Source of the DNA: an uncultured Endomicrobiia bacterium
GTDB taxonomy: Bacteria > Elusimicrobiota > Endomicrobiia > Endomicrobiales > Endomicrobiaceae
Length of the DNA stretch: 39,455 nucleotides
Reading direction: 5' to 3'
NCBI GenBank assembly: GCA_905234925.1
Contig: CAJOJJ010000012.1
Location: forward strand, 1 to 39,455
The notes under the pieces were generated by a model. It saw only the letters and a program-made list of their open reading frames with translations, ran no database searches and was not told the origin of the DNA. The position numbers and the translations under genes are program-made. How positions within the stretch are numbered: position 1 is the first letter of the stretch; every line of letters starts with the position of its first letter. Positions 38,131-39,455 of the stretch are shown piece by piece.

Positions 38131-39455
38131 TTTATATTCTTTAAATCCCGATAATAGAAATTTAATTCCGTTGTTTGCCATTAATATATCAATAATCATA
38201 ATTTTTTTATCTTTTGTAATTTCATAGTGTTGAGTATTTTCATTAAAACTTATTTTTCCTGTTTTTATAACATCAGGAATATTTTTTAAAAATTTTTCTA
38301 GTTCTTCATTAGTCATTTTATCTTCTTTTCTTCTTTTAATAATATGGGATAAGCCGCCTTTAAATTCTTGTCCCCAAATTAATGTTATTTTGCCGAAATA
38401 GTCTCTTTCAAATGCTTCAGGAACATATCCTTCTTCTGTTTCTAATAGTTTGTTTATTGCATCTAAATCCTTATAACCTTCGTATCTGTTTCCTAAGAAA
38501 TCAACTAATCTTTTTCCTCTTAAAATTCCTGAAATTTTAGAATTTTTAAACTTTTCAATGTATTCTCTTAAATTCTTTTTTGCAGAATCAGAAAATTCTG
38601 TTCTTTTTTTATAAAAATCTAAAATATTTTCATTTACTTCTTTCGGATTTTTTCCATTTAGCAAGAAACCCAAAGTTTTTGCCAAAGAAGTGAGGGAATA
38701 TTTAATTATTCCCGTGCCGCTTGCATTGATGTTTGCCCTATAAGCCGTTCCCACGGTAGCATTCGGAAGCGAAGACGTTGTAATCGCAGGAGCAGAAACG
38801 CCGACAAGATTAACGCTTGAATCCCGTCTTAATGTTGTCAAATTTGAACATGTGGCTAAATCGCTTATAGATGTTAGATTGTTATTCTGACAATATACGG
38901 TTTCCAAAGTTGTGCAGTTTTTAACGTACAGCGTTGTAAGCGAATTACTGTTGCAGTAAAGTGTTTTTAGCTTTGGAAATAACGCGGCACTGAAAGATGT
39001 TAGTTTATTGCCGGATACATTGATTTCTTCAAGAGCTTTAGAGCCTAACACGGAAATAGTTGACGTTGACAAATTATTATTGTTGCAAGTAAGAACTTTC
39101 AAGTTGGAGCAACTCACGATTGACAAGTTTTCGAGAGCGTTATTGTAACAGTTAAGTTCCGTAAGTTTATCACAAAAGCTAAGTGATAAAGTCTTTAATT
39201 TGCTTAGGTTACAGATGCTTAACTTGGAGAAATTATTGCTGTGGGCTTGTATGTCTTCGAGATTAGGACATCCGCTCAAATTCAGACTTGTAAGCGAATT
39301 GTTGTTAATGTGGAGGTATTTAAGGGACGTACAGCCCTCAATATTGAGGCTATTAAGACAATAACCTTTCTGTTCATAACAACGTAAATCAACAAGATTT
39401 GTCATTCCGCTGACATCAATATTCTTGATGTTACACTTATAAACGTAAAGTGTTT
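38128..39455 (-). CDS. LRR protein with short Ig-like (He_PIG) segment and toxin-like C-terminal nuclease domain; 5' truncated by window edge
   Basis: Repeats 'LTSLNLSGCPNLEDIQAHSNN', He_PIG-like 'SLPNATVGTAYRANINASGTG', then 'FGKITLIWGQEFKGGLSHIIKRRKEDKMTNEELEKFLKNIPDVIKTGKISFNENTQHYEITKDKKIMIIDI'. Frame open to base 39455. Confidence 0.82.
   Translation of the reverse strand, partial: TLYVYKCNIKNIDVSGMTNLVDLRCYEQKGYCLNSLNIEGCTSLKYLHINNNSLTSLNLSGCPNLEDIQAHSNNFSKLSICNLSKLKTLSLSFCDKLTELNCYNNALENLSIVSCSNLKVLTCNNNNLSTSTISVLGSKALEEINVSGNKLTSFSAALFPKLKTLYCNSNSLTTLYVKNCTTLETVYCQNNNLTSISDLATCSNLTTLRRDSSVNLVGVSAPAITTSSLPNATVGTAYRANINASGTGIIKYSLTSLAKTLGFLLNGKNPKEVNENILDFYKKRTEFSDSAKKNLREYIEKFKNSKISGILRGKRLVDFLGNRYEGYKDLDAINKLLETEEGYVPEAFERDYFGKITLIWGQEFKGGLSHIIKRRKEDKMTNEELEKFLKNIPDVIKTGKISFNENTQHYEITKDKKIMIIDILMANNGIKFLLSGFKEYK

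Overview
This is an AT-rich, gene-dense chromosomal window. It looks like an Elusimicrobiota-type Gram-negative lineage, but that placement is an inference from gene content and was not verified. The housekeeping genes are ordinary: comEC (partial), PPi-dependent PFK, an LTA-synthase-like sulfatase, a sugar epimerase, dprA, topA, glmU-prs-rplY-pth, an M23 peptidase, groES/groEL, leuD/leuB, asd, a DUF4143-type ATPase, lemA-htpX, a GT39 and PHP-domain pair, a tolQR/tolB/tolA/cpoB/pal cluster, tRNA-Pro(UGG), gatA/gatB, and an LRR protein with a toxin-like C-terminus. The unusual content lies in the gaps between genes, which are packed with modular repeats: (i) REP-like palindromes (GTCATTGCGAG...GCAATCC type); (ii) degenerate arrays with a 7- or 8-bp period, often in inverted pairs around a conserved core; (iii) four ~107-bp nested-palindrome elements whose stems covary. 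Four observations stand out. A GIY-YIG nuclease gene is bounded by inverted REP-like ends, and its own start codon lies inside the left end. A type IV prepilin-like protein has a 45-aa leader made from an in-frame REP plus octamer composite. There is a promoter-driven, pseudoknot-forming ncRNA candidate downstream of groEL. There is a second ~115-nt ncRNA candidate with a flush 15-bp closing stem beside the LRR-toxin gene. All sequence matches were read by eye; no searches or folding programs were run.
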